Shown here: positions 1-8,054 of the stretch, in pieces
How the letters are laid out: each line of letters starts with the position of its first letter
Numbering within the stretch: the stretch's first letter is position 1
Origin: Sporobacter sp963663605
GTDB taxonomy: Bacteria > Bacillota > Clostridia > Oscillospirales > Oscillospiraceae
DNA length: 64,000 bases
Assembly: GCA_963663605.2 (NCBI GenBank)
Contig: CAXXVF010000002.1
Coordinates: 620,001-684,000, forward strand
Direction of reading: 5' to 3'
The notes under the pieces: generated by a model
The model's input: only the letters and a program-made list of their open reading frames with translations
Database searches by the model: none
What the model was told of the DNA's origin: nothing
Made by a program: the position numbers and the translations under genes

Positions 1-273
1 AACGGTCGGTTCCCGGATAAACGCCTAAGTATATTAACATGAACCGGTAGTTTTTGCAAGTATTTTGTTCTCTCCGTATTTGTGCCGTATTTATGGCCTT
101 GTTTTTTCCTTCACGGCGCCGTTATTCTGCATACGCGTTCTTTATACGGCTCCGGCTGCATTGATAAATCCGAGCCGGGTTGTTTTTATATAAATTTTTA
201 ATGAACAGGACTTTATTATGAGTAAAACATGTTATACTATAAGTTGGTAATATTCTCTATGGGGGTACTGCTT
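1..273. other. Upstream non-coding region
   Basis: No credible gene was found here. The stretch is AT-rich towards its right end. It carries an extended -10 promoter motif (TG-t-TATACT, 230-238) that would start transcription near 245. That is downstream of the ATG at 229 and upstream of the preferred start of the next gene. Confidence 0.5.
230..238 (+). promoter_or_regulatory. Extended -10 promoter for the rhomboid-like gene
   Basis: TGT followed by TATACT forms an extended -10 element (TGnTATAAT type). No good -35 is visible, which is usual for extended -10 promoters. It overlaps the ATG at 229, so that ATG is unlikely to be transcribed as a start codon. Confidence 0.45.
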
Positions 274-1146
274 TTGAAAGCGCTTATCCAAGCAATCGAC
301 AGATTCTGCCTGAAACACCGCCGGTTCGGGTTAAAGAACCTGATGCTTTATATTGTGATCGGCTATGCCGCCGTTTTTCTGTTGACTGTGATGGACACGA
401 CGGATACCCTCGCCAGCCTTATCTACTTCGACCCGGCGCTGATTCTGCGCGGTCAGGTTTGGCGGCTCGTAACCTGGGTGTTTTTCCCGATCTACGGCGA
501 CTTATCCATAAGCTCATTGTTTTTCACAGCCATCATGCTGTACTTTTACTATTTCATCGGCTCAACGCTTGAGCGCGAATGGGGCACGCCGAAATTCACC
601 GTCTACTATCTGTTCGGCATCCTCATGCACGTTATTTTAGGGTTTGTCGTGCGGTTCCTGTTTAAACAGTTCGTCCCGATCAACTCCGTCTATTTAAACC
701 TGTCTATGTTTTTTGCGTTTGCCATTTTTTATCCGGACCAGCGCGTATTGCTGTTCTTTTTTATCCCGATAAAAATCAAGTGGCTGGCGCTTGTAAACGC
801 CGCGTTTTTCCTGATTACGATCATCTCCGGCATCATAAACGGCACATATGCTTCTGTCGTCGGCCCCGTTGCCGCTATCCTGAACATCCTCGTATTCTGC
901 CTGGACGACCTTCTGCGGTACCTGCGCCCCTATAAAGCGCGTACATCCGGACAAGCCATCAATTTCAGGCGCGTTGCACGTCAGCAGAAGCGCAAGGAGG
1001 CCGCCGCGCCGTACAGGCACAAATGCTCTGTCTGCGGCAAAACGGACACCGAATATCCCGACCTGGAATTCCGCTACTGTTCCAAATGCAACGGCTACCA
1101 CTGCTTCTGCATCGACCATATCAACAACCACGTACATTTTAAATGA
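274..1146 (+). CDS. Rhomboid-like membrane protein with C-terminal zinc-binding motif
   Basis: Polytopic membrane protein of about 290 residues. It resembles the rhomboid family: a hydrophobic core of about six segments with an E-R-E-W-G-T/YYLFGI stretch like rhomboid helix 2-3. The serine protease signature GxSG is not visible where expected (the region reads NSVYLNLSMFF), so it is probably not an active protease. The last 40 residues hold a CxxC, a CxxC and a C/H cluster typical of a small zinc ribbon. I chose the TTG at 274 because GGGGG at 261-265 is correctly spaced. The ATGs at 229 and 259 are in frame but lack good ribosome binding sites, and 229 lies inside a -10 motif. It is monocistronic, with a terminator at 1239. 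Function is unknown; the family call rests on fold-level resemblance only. Confidence 0.6.
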   Translation: MKALIQAIDRFCLKHRRFGLKNLMLYIVIGYAAVFLLTVMDTTDTLASLIYFDPALILRGQVWRLVTWVFFPIYGDLSISSLFFTAIMLYFYYFIGSTLEREWGTPKFTVYYLFGILMHVILGFVVRFLFKQFVPINSVYLNLSMFFAFAIFYPDQRVLLFFFIPIKIKWLALVNAAFFLITIISGIINGTYASVVGPVAAILNILVFCLDDLLRYLRPYKARTSGQAINFRRVARQQKRKEAAAPYRHKCSVCGKTDTEYPDLEFRYCSKCNGYHCFCIDHINNHVHFK

Positions 1147-1238
1147 ACCCGCCCGCTACTCATAAAAGTATAGTGGCTTCGCCCTATAACACTGAAAAAA
1201 CAACTAAAAAACACCATACCCCGAAACCGATATAATGC

Positions 1239-1275
1239 AAAACCGCGCGGAGATTAAACCTCCGCGCGGTTTTTC
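1239..1275. terminator. Bidirectional Rho-independent terminator
   Basis: A perfect 10-bp stem (CCGCGCGGAG, 7-nt loop, CTCCGCGCGG) has an A run on its left and a T run on its right. It therefore works for both the rhomboid-like gene (+) and the large lipoprotein gene (-) that converge here. Confidence 0.9.
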
Positions 1276-1288
1276 TTTTTCAATTCGA

Positions 1289-4264
1289 TCACCAGCTGTA
1301 ATATTCCTCTTCGGTGATCTGCACACCGTCGATGCGGAAATGCCGCTCCAGATGATTGAGCATCCCCTCAAAATATTCCGTCACTTCCCCGATGATCGCG
1401 ATGCCGCCGTCGTCTCCGCCGGCAAACGTTATGTATCCGAACCCGTCTGAAGCTTCAACCGCTCTGAAATAAACCGTCGAGTTGACCATGCCCGAACCGT
1501 CTTCCAGTTCATAGCTCGGCTGATAGGATATATCCACCGGAAACCCGTGTTCTAAATAAATAATATCCGAACCGGGCTCGTGCCACACCTGAATATTATC
1601 CTGTTTATATGAAAACGTCGTCTTTTGTATTTCGTTTTCCTGTTCCTGTTCGGCTTTTTCATACCACTCGCTTTCGCTCAGTTTGCTGTGATTGTCGGGA
1701 TCATACGGCTGTATCTCATATACATAGTCCAAAAGCGTAAATTCCAGCGCGTAATAGCCGGAGTAATCAAATTCAACGGGAACGACGCCGTCATTATACC
1801 CATCCGCCTGCCCCGGGCTCGGCGATGCCGTAACGCCGGTATCGGAGGATGAACCCGGTTTGTCGTCCGCATCCGCAGTACCGCCGTCATCTGAAGCCCC
1901 TTCCATCGCCGTGTAATCCCCGGTTACGGCATCGGCCAGCGCCTGCCATATTAAATTGCTCGACACCGCGTCTTTTAGGCCTTTCAGCAATTGTGCCCAT
2001 TGCTCGAAACCGTTTAAGCCTGACAGATGCTCTATAAGTTTGTCAAGCGCGTCTTCGACCGCTTTCACCGGATCCTTGGAAAACTGTGTTTTAAAATCCT
2101 CCAGCATATCGTCAAAAACCTGCGCGATCATCATGGAGCGGAATTCTTTAATTCCATCGATAATCGATCCCGAAAAATTGTCTGAATTTTCTGAATCGTC
2201 CGTTTTTGAGGATACTGCGGTAGTTATTTGCCTTTTAAGGCTGCCTGTCAGCGCGTCGGTGCCCGGCGCGTTGTCCGTATCGCTGCCGTCAGCATCGTCT
2301 CCCGAGCCCGTCATGACCGTCAGCGCGTCGTTGACGTCTTCTTCCGCATCCGGTGACACGGGCACGTCCCGGTCCACGAGCTTTTTCCCGACGGGGTCAT
2401 CGCATATCCTGTCGGTCGCCTCTTTGACGCTTTCGGGCAGATTTTCCGACCCGTCTATACGCACCCTGCCGGATGAACCGGCATCGGATGAACTTTGGGT
2501 CATTAGGATGGCCAAAAGTTTGTCGAGCTCGGCGTCGCCCGTAAGCGTCCCGTTTTGCCCGGCGTTTGATGCGGCATTGTTTCGGTCTTCGGCGGCCTTG
2601 AGCGCCCCGAGCACCAGCATATCCAGCTCCATACAGCCGAACATGCTGCCCATCGTATCGCGCCGGTCTTTCTCGTTCAGTTCATCCTTCATGACGGCAG
2701 CGGCTAAATCCGGGTCATACCCGCGCTCATGCGCAGCCTCAAGCGTCGCGTTCATCACGGTGTGGAACGCGTTAACCTTATCGTTTCCCGTATCTGTCGG
2801 AAACCATAGTTCGATCGGCTTGATTTCCTGAGACTCCGTTACAGGCTGCGGGTCGGGCGTATTGGGCGCATATTCGATCCCCGACAGCACAAACAGGGCG
2901 ATTACCCCTTCCGCGTCGTCCGTATCGTAAGTAGGCGGATACGATACTTGATCCGGTTTCGACCGCTTTTCGTCGGAATCTTCCACGGCCTTGTCCAGCC
3001 GGTCCGCCGACTGGTCATATTTTTCGTCGTCCTGCCCGGTCAAAAGGCCGCAGCCCTGCATATAGCCGGCCTTCATGAAATACGCATCATCACCCATTGC
3101 CGACCGCATGCTTGCGTCTTCCGTATCCGCAGTGATCCAGCTACCGTATGTATCGAGTATCGTCTGCGCCTTTTCGGCACTTTTATCGGAGGCTTCGTCC
3201 ATATAGTCCGTAACGCGCTCTCTGAGCGCGTCATACGACTGTCCCAGCTCTTCCATCGCCGTATCATATAATTCGCCGTCGGTTCCGACAATTTCAGAAA
3301 CGAGCGCGTCGAGCTTTTCGGCTTCAACGCACATATCGTCAAAATCCGGTTCCGCCTCTTCCCAAAAATCCATAACGCGTTTCCAGAAATCTTCGGATGA
3401 CGAGGCGTCCCGCGCCGATTGTAGCGAAGCGTAAAAGCTGAGCGCCGTAAGCAAATGCATAACGGCATCCTGCATGCAGGAAGCCGCAGTCAGCGCGCCA
3501 AGCGGCGCCGCCGTCTGACGCAGCTGTGCGGGATAATACTCCAAATAGGCGTCGTCCAGCAGGCAGGCCGCCTGCAAATGGGCTATACTTGCAGAATTTA
3601 AATTGTATAAAACCGGCCAGGCCACCTCCGTCCGCGGCATGTCCCAGATTTCATCGAGCATCGACGCCAATCCGGCGCTTTGACCGAGCATCGCTTCCGT
3701 TTTTTCGTTTAGATCATCCGTCAGTTCCCGGACTTTCAAAAGCGCTTTCAGGCGCGCTGCGTCGTACGCTTCGTGCCCGGTCGGGTAATACTGTAAAACA
3801 CCGGCGGCCAACGCCGTTAACGGCGTCAGCGTATCCTCGGTAAAAAGTGCGCCCGCGTGAAGGGCCAGCGCCACCTCGGTCACCGTCGCGTAGAATCCCG
3901 AGAGATCTCCCGCGTCCTCACGAATGTTGATTTTAAAAGCGTGTCCGTCCGGCGTCGTCCCGGACAGCACCGTTGCCCCGGATGCTCCGTCCGTTAAATA
4001 CAGCGCAACATGCTCTGTCTCAAAATACTCCGTATAAAATTCAACGATATCTTCCTGACGGGAATCCGAACCGTAGGCAATGTAAAAAACGGCCTCCTGT
4101 TCATTGTCCGTACAGTCAAAAACGACCGCATCCTCAAAAAGCGGCACGTCGTCATCCGGGTATTCTTCATACGGAACACCCGTTTCATATTTATTCGGCC
4201 GGCATGCGCACATAGATAACGCAATTGCGGCGCTCAGTATCAACGCGAAGGCTCGTTTAAACAT
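1289..4264 (-). CDS. Very large acidic lipoprotein of unknown function
   Basis: A 991-residue protein whose N-terminus is a short basic stretch and hydrophobic segment ending at Cys21, with Cys19 also present. This is a plausible lipoprotein signal, so the protein should be anchored outside the membrane. The body is strongly acidic and mostly helical in composition. A low-complexity middle part (about residues 600-720) is rich in D, S and G, and a second such linker lies near 820-860 (SSDTGVTASPSPG). No enzymatic motif was recognised. The last 130 residues (YSGYYALEFTLLDYVYEI onwards) look like a separate beta-rich domain. The start is supported by GGAGAAGG four bases upstream of ATG. It lies downstream of the MerR gene on the same strand, 103 bp away. 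Frameshifts were not seen, so it appears intact. Hypothetical. Confidence 0.75.
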   Translation of the reverse strand: MFKRAFALILSAAIALSMCACRPNKYETGVPYEEYPDDDVPLFEDAVVFDCTDNEQEAVFYIAYGSDSRQEDIVEFYTEYFETEHVALYLTDGASGATVLSGTTPDGHAFKINIREDAGDLSGFYATVTEVALALHAGALFTEDTLTPLTALAAGVLQYYPTGHEAYDAARLKALLKVRELTDDLNEKTEAMLGQSAGLASMLDEIWDMPRTEVAWPVLYNLNSASIAHLQAACLLDDAYLEYYPAQLRQTAAPLGALTAASCMQDAVMHLLTALSFYASLQSARDASSSEDFWKRVMDFWEEAEPDFDDMCVEAEKLDALVSEIVGTDGELYDTAMEELGQSYDALRERVTDYMDEASDKSAEKAQTILDTYGSWITADTEDASMRSAMGDDAYFMKAGYMQGCGLLTGQDDEKYDQSADRLDKAVEDSDEKRSKPDQVSYPPTYDTDDAEGVIALFVLSGIEYAPNTPDPQPVTESQEIKPIELWFPTDTGNDKVNAFHTVMNATLEAAHERGYDPDLAAAVMKDELNEKDRRDTMGSMFGCMELDMLVLGALKAAEDRNNAASNAGQNGTLTGDAELDKLLAILMTQSSSDAGSSGRVRIDGSENLPESVKEATDRICDDPVGKKLVDRDVPVSPDAEEDVNDALTVMTGSGDDADGSDTDNAPGTDALTGSLKRQITTAVSSKTDDSENSDNFSGSIIDGIKEFRSMMIAQVFDDMLEDFKTQFSKDPVKAVEDALDKLIEHLSGLNGFEQWAQLLKGLKDAVSSNLIWQALADAVTGDYTAMEGASDDGGTADADDKPGSSSDTGVTASPSPGQADGYNDGVVPVEFDYSGYYALEFTLLDYVYEIQPYDPDNHSKLSESEWYEKAEQEQENEIQKTTFSYKQDNIQVWHEPGSDIIYLEHGFPVDISYQPSYELEDGSGMVNSTVYFRAVEASDGFGYITFAGGDDGGIAIIGEVTEYFEGMLNHLERHFRIDGVQITEEEYYSW

Positions 4265-4367
4265 ATACCCTTCTCCTGATCCTGTTGTAATACATTCATT
4301 TTATCACATCATGCTATATACGAAAAGAAAAATCCCCCGGTTCGCGTCTATTGCATTTGATCTTTTT

Positions 4368-5213
4368 TTAATAGGTATCAGCAGGCGTCTTTACCTGTAC
4401 GTCGATCCTGCAGATATAGTTCTGCCCGTCTCCGGTCGACAAGAACCCCGCCAACTCGCGTTCATAACAATTTCCGCATACCGTAAGGCCGTTTTCAGTA
4501 ATATAAGTCATAATCTGACTGCATGCCGGGCGCGTATCCGGCACGCCCTTATAGAGCATGGATACATACGTCCCTTCCGGCTTTATGAAAAGCCTGTCGC
4601 ACCGGCAGCGCCTGAACAGCCTGCTGCAGAAATAATCCGGCCTGAACGCGCCGCTCAAAAGCTCATCTTTTAACACGATCACACCAATCTGAAATTCCGC
4701 CCCGATATTGTTTGTCGAGCAGTAATGCACATGCTCCTGCAGGCGGCTCAATTGTTCAAGTTCCGTTTTGTCCTGAATATCCGGCGCGGGGGTCGCGATA
4801 AAGTATTCTTCCGGACAGTTTATTATTTCAGGCCTTCCGAAATCGTTTCTTTCAGACAGCGCCAGTTCGATGTTTCCGATGGACTGACCGATAAGCTGCT
4901 CCATACGCTCGAGCAGCATCTTCTCGTGCTGCAGATTCTGCCGCTGCCTGTACAGTATCTGAAGGAACTCCTTTGCGTCCGGGCTCTTAAGATAACGCCG
5001 GATATCCTCCAGCGGGCTTCCGGCCCGCTTGAGCGAAGTGATCAGATAGAAATCAAAAAACTGCGGCTGAGAATAGTACCCATAGCCGTTTTCTCCGACT
5101 TTTTCCGGTTTTAATATGCCGGTCTTGTTATAATGGCGCAGCGTCTGCTTTGTCGTGTTGCACAGCGCCGCGAATTCCCCCGCTGTGAAGTAACCGTCCG
5201 CTCCTTTTTTCAT
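4368..5213 (-). CDS. MerR-family transcriptional regulator with effector-binding domain
   Basis: A 281-residue regulator. Residues 8-75 form a MerR winged helix (FTAGEFAALCNTTKQTLRHY, then the wing at GYGYYSQPQ). A coiled-coil dimerisation helix follows at about 85-120 (RQRQNLQHEKMLLERMEQL). The C-terminal half resembles the GyrI-like/BmrR drug-binding fold. It is divergent from the MATE pump gene, and the 102-bp spacer contains a MerR-type promoter with a 19-bp spacing and a palindrome. By analogy with BmrR, it probably twists that promoter to activate the pump when a ligand binds. The ligand is unknown. The call to MerR family is firm; the target is inferred from position. Confidence 0.88.
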   Translation of the reverse strand: MKKGADGYFTAGEFAALCNTTKQTLRHYNKTGILKPEKVGENGYGYYSQPQFFDFYLITSLKRAGSPLEDIRRYLKSPDAKEFLQILYRQRQNLQHEKMLLERMEQLIGQSIGNIELALSERNDFGRPEIINCPEEYFIATPAPDIQDKTELEQLSRLQEHVHYCSTNNIGAEFQIGVIVLKDELLSGAFRPDYFCSRLFRRCRCDRLFIKPEGTYVSMLYKGVPDTRPACSQIMTYITENGLTVCGNCYERELAGFLSTGDGQNYICRIDVQVKTPADTY

Positions 5214-5239
5214 AAATCCCCCGAATAAATTTTTATCTC

Positions 5240-5270
5240 TTGACTATGTTGTAACAACATAGTTTACAAT
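5240..5270 (+). promoter_or_regulatory. MerR-type promoter with 19-bp spacer and palindromic operator
   Basis: TTGACT (5240-5245) and TACAAT (5265-5270) are separated by 19 bp, the over-long spacing typical of MerR-controlled promoters. A palindrome with 10-bp arms around one central base (5243-5263; arms ACTATGTTGT and ACAACATAGT) fills the spacer. Transcription would start near 5277 and run into the MATE gene. Confidence 0.88.
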
Positions 5271-5315
5271 AGCCCAATATATATATCTTGTCAAATAAAA
5301 CCGGAGGACCCGCAT

Positions 5316-6686
5316 TTGAATACAGCAAACAATTTTACCGAAGGCAAGATCCTTGCCCCCCTGCTTCGTTTTTCGATCCCTATTTTTATCGCGGTATTCC
5401 TGCAGGCCATGTACGGCGCTGTTGACTTGGCCGTCGTAGGCCAGTTCGGCGATAAAGCGGACGTATCGGCCGTATCCACAGGAAGTTTCGTTATGGTGAC
5501 CGTCACGAGCATCATCATAGGACTTACGATGGGCCTTACGATCCTGCTGGCCCAGAAGATCGGCGAAAAAAACGACAAGGACGCCGGCAATACCGTTGGC
5601 TCAGCCATTTTACTGTTTTCGGCAGTTGGGTTGGCCCTGACGCTCATAATGGTTTTCCTGGCCCGTCCGCTCACATCTTTGATGCAGGCGCCGCCGGAGG
5701 CTTTCGAGCAGACGTACCTTTACATATTGATCTGCTCGTCGGGATGTATCATCATCACGGCGTTCAACGCCGTCAGTGCCGTCTTTCGCGGCATGGGGAA
5801 CTCAAACGCCCCGCTGCTGTTCGTCGCGATCGCTTGTGTTTTAAACATTCTCGGAGACCTGCTTTTAGTCGGCGTATTCCGGCTCGGCCCTTCTGGGGCT
5901 GCATACGCGACTTTATTCGCGCAGGCCGTCAGCGTTTTCTTTTCGTTTTGGTTAGTCAAACGAAAAGGCTTCCCTTTTTCATTCAGCAGGAAAAACATCC
6001 GTTTTCATGCGGGCGATATCAAAGCCATACTCAGATTCGGCTCTCCGATCGCCCTTAACGAGACGCTTACAAACATCTCCTTTTTATCGGTCATATCAAT
6101 TTTGAACGGCCTCGGAATCATTGCTTCCGCAGGCGTTGGAATCGGCGAAAAATACTGTGTTTTCATGATGCTTATTCCGTTTGCGTTTTCCTCTTCCCTG
6201 GCGGCTTTCGTGGCGCAAAACGTCGGTGCGGGCAAGCATGAACGCGCCAAAAAGGCCATGCTTTACGCAATGGCATCTTCTGCCCTGATCGGCCTCGCCG
6301 TCTTTTCCGTGACCTTTTTCTTCGGGGGCGTTCTGGCCAAAGCCTTCACGAAAGAAACACCCGTCATAGCCGCCGCCGCCAGTTATCTGAAGTCGTATGC
6401 CATTGACAGTCCGCTGCTCGCCATTTATATGTGCATGATCGGATATTTCAACGGATACGGTAAAACGCTTTTCACCATGCTGCAGGGCATTTTCTGCGCC
6501 TTTCTGATACGCATCCCCTTTGCATGGCTGATGAGTACGCTCCCTGGCGTAACGCTGTTCAAAGTCGGACTGGGGACGCCTCTGGCTACAACTGTCGGCA
6601 TCATCATCTGCTTTGCTTATTACAAGGCAGCCAAGTGGCGCAGAGAGATATCAATAACACATCCGCATTTGAAAGCGGAAACCTAA
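5316..6686 (+). CDS. MATE-family multidrug efflux transporter
   Basis: A 456-residue integral membrane protein with the 12-helix MATE layout in two similar halves. The N-terminal half holds the family's characteristic FSIPIFIAVFLQAMYGAVDL and VGQFGDKADVSAVS stretch. The second half repeats the pattern (FGSPIALNETLTNISFLSV, AAFVAQNVGAGKHERAKKA). MATE pumps export cationic drugs or metabolites using a Na+ or H+ gradient; the substrate cannot be read from sequence. The start is TTG at 5316, set by GGAGG at 5303-5307. The divergent MerR gene and its operator suggest inducible expression. A strong hairpin terminator follows at 6724. Confidence 0.92.
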   Translation: MNTANNFTEGKILAPLLRFSIPIFIAVFLQAMYGAVDLAVVGQFGDKADVSAVSTGSFVMVTVTSIIIGLTMGLTILLAQKIGEKNDKDAGNTVGSAILLFSAVGLALTLIMVFLARPLTSLMQAPPEAFEQTYLYILICSSGCIIITAFNAVSAVFRGMGNSNAPLLFVAIACVLNILGDLLLVGVFRLGPSGAAYATLFAQAVSVFFSFWLVKRKGFPFSFSRKNIRFHAGDIKAILRFGSPIALNETLTNISFLSVISILNGLGIIASAGVGIGEKYCVFMMLIPFAFSSSLAAFVAQNVGAGKHERAKKAMLYAMASSALIGLAVFSVTFFFGGVLAKAFTKETPVIAAAASYLKSYAIDSPLLAIYMCMIGYFNGYGKTLFTMLQGIFCAFLIRIPFAWLMSTLPGVTLFKVGLGTPLATTVGIIICFAYYKAAKWRREISITHPHLKAET

Positions 6687-6723
6687 ACCCGATAACTTCA
6701 CCCCCTAGTTTTTCTTCTATAAA

Positions 6724-6757
6724 GCAGGACGCCGCATCCTATGATGCGGCGTCCTGC
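6724..6757. terminator. Rho-independent terminator after the MATE gene
   Basis: A perfect 15-bp stem (GCAGGACGCCGCATC / GATGCGGCGTCCTGC) with a 4-nt loop follows the MATE stop codon. It sits between convergent genes and could serve both strands. Confidence 0.8.
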
Positions 6758-6764
6758 CTTATAT

Positions 6765-6798
6765 TGTAGACAACATACTTGAGATACCTTTGTCTACA
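6765..6798. repeat. Dispersed palindrome, copy 1 (TGTAGACAA type)
   Basis: TGTAGACAA and TTGTCTACA face each other as a perfect 9-bp inverted repeat, with a partly paired interior. The same outer arms recur in a better-paired copy at 63667-63701. It lies between convergent genes, after a terminator that already looks sufficient, so it is more likely a dispersed intergenic repeat than a primary terminator. Confidence 0.65.
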
Positions 6799-6840
6799 GT
6801 ATTGAGTTCTCGGCCTGCGGCCGCGTTATCTAAGTTCATA

Positions 6841-7542
6841 TCAAATCAGGTCCCGGATCGCCTCGCCGGCAAGCATCAGACCCGCTGACGGCGGGACGAA
6901 TGAAACGCTTGCCGGTATCGGCCTGCGTGCGGCTTCTTCCTCCGGCGGCAGGACCGGCTTTTTGGGCTCTTCCGTGGAATGAACGACCCTGAGGTTTTTT
7001 ACACCGAGTTTTCTAAGCTCCCGGCGCATGATCCGCGCCAGCGGGTCGCCGGACGTATTATATATGTCGGAAACGCTTAGCATAGACGGGTCCAGGCGGT
7101 TCCCCGTGCCCATGCAGCTGACGACGGGCGTCCCCGCCCTGCGGCAGCCGTCTATGATAAGCAGCTTGGCAGAGACGGTATCGATAGCGTCGAGCACGTA
7201 ATCGTATTTAGAAAAATCGAACCCGCCGATCGTCTGCGCCGAAACGAACACGTCATGCGTGACGATTTCCGTATCGGGGCATATATCGCGTATACGCTCG
7301 GCCATGACATCCGTTTTCAAGCGTCCGAGCGTGGAATGCAGCGCGACAAGCTGCCGGTTCAAATTCGTCAAGCCAACCGTGTCGTTGTCAACAAGTTCAA
7401 TATGACCAACTCCCACGCGCGTAACGGCCTCGGCGGCAAACGAGCCGACGCCCCCAAGCCCGAACAGCAAAACGCGGGAGTCCCAAAGCCGTTTTACAGC
7501 CTCCTGGCCCAAAAGCATTCTTGTCCTTTCAAACTGATCCAA
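6841..7542 (-). CDS. tcdA: tRNA threonylcarbamoyladenosine dehydratase (ThiF/E1-like)
   Basis: A 233-residue E1-like enzyme. TcdA (CsdL/YgdL) uses ATP to cyclise t6A37 of ANN-decoding tRNAs to ct6A. The nucleotide-binding loop GLGGVGS is at residues 28-34. The ThiF signature D-N-D-x-V-x-x-x-N-L-N-R-Q follows at about 52-64. The C-terminal segment (SVSFVPPSAGLMLAGEAI) matches the conserved end of the family. Length fits (about 230-270). It is followed upstream by a GNAT gene on the same strand, 29 bp away, suggesting co-transcription. MoeB or ThiF themselves are less likely because no moa/thi genes are near and the short TcdA architecture fits. Confidence 0.9.
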   Translation of the reverse strand: MDQFERTRMLLGQEAVKRLWDSRVLLFGLGGVGSFAAEAVTRVGVGHIELVDNDTVGLTNLNRQLVALHSTLGRLKTDVMAERIRDICPDTEIVTHDVFVSAQTIGGFDFSKYDYVLDAIDTVSAKLLIIDGCRRAGTPVVSCMGTGNRLDPSMLSVSDIYNTSGDPLARIMRRELRKLGVKNLRVVHSTEEPKKPVLPPEEEAARRPIPASVSFVPPSAGLMLAGEAIRDLI

Positions 7543-7571
7543 TTAACACAACCTCTTTATGTATTGGCGCT

Positions 7572-8021
7572 TTACAGCTTCTGCGGATTGAGCCATTGTA
7601 TAAACGCCGTTTTGTCATGCCGGTTATACCCCGCCCGTTCATAAAACCGGTATGTGCTCTCCAGTTTTGAGCCTGTCATCAGCATAATTTTATAACAGTT
7701 TTCACGAACGGCGATGTTCCTGGCGTGGTTCATACACGCCGTAGCCAGCCCTTTGTTTCGGTGTTTTTTGCCGGTTACCACGTTTTCTATAAGCGCGTAG
7801 GGCCGCTGGTCGCGCGTTAAGCACGGTATGACGACGCAGACGCACGACGAAACGATCTCCCCGTCCTCTTCGGCCACTACAACGTGATGACCGGCATCAT
7901 CCAATATCCGTTTCCAAAGCATGTCGGTCTTCTCCTGCGGCTTGGGCATCGCCGTGTCATGCAGCTGTGTATAAAGCCGCATCAGGCCTTCATAATCCCT
8001 GCTTGTTATCTCTCTTATCAT
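7572..8021 (-). CDS. GNAT-family N-acetyltransferase
   Basis: A 149-residue single-domain GNAT. The acetyl-CoA-binding motif A is visible at about residues 80-105 (IENVVTGKKHRNKGLATACM, the R/K-x-x-G-x-A/G pyrophosphate loop). Motif B is near the C-terminus (FYERAGYNRHDKTAF). Substrate is unknown; the family covers small molecules, antibiotics and protein N-termini. It lies in the same minus-strand cluster as tcdA and the PBP gene. Confidence 0.88.
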   Translation of the reverse strand: MIREITSRDYEGLMRLYTQLHDTAMPKPQEKTDMLWKRILDDAGHHVVVAEEDGEIVSSCVCVVIPCLTRDQRPYALIENVVTGKKHRNKGLATACMNHARNIAVRENCYKIMLMTGSKLESTYRFYERAGYNRHDKTAFIQWLNPQKL

Positions 8022-8054
8022 ATCGCGTACCGCCTTTTAAGTCAAAATCAGGCT

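Noticed and set aside
1956..2831. 291-residue plus-strand frame rich in serine
   Set aside because: It is antisense to the 991-residue lipoprotein. The S-rich composition mirrors the acidic codons of the real gene, and no ribosome binding site is present.
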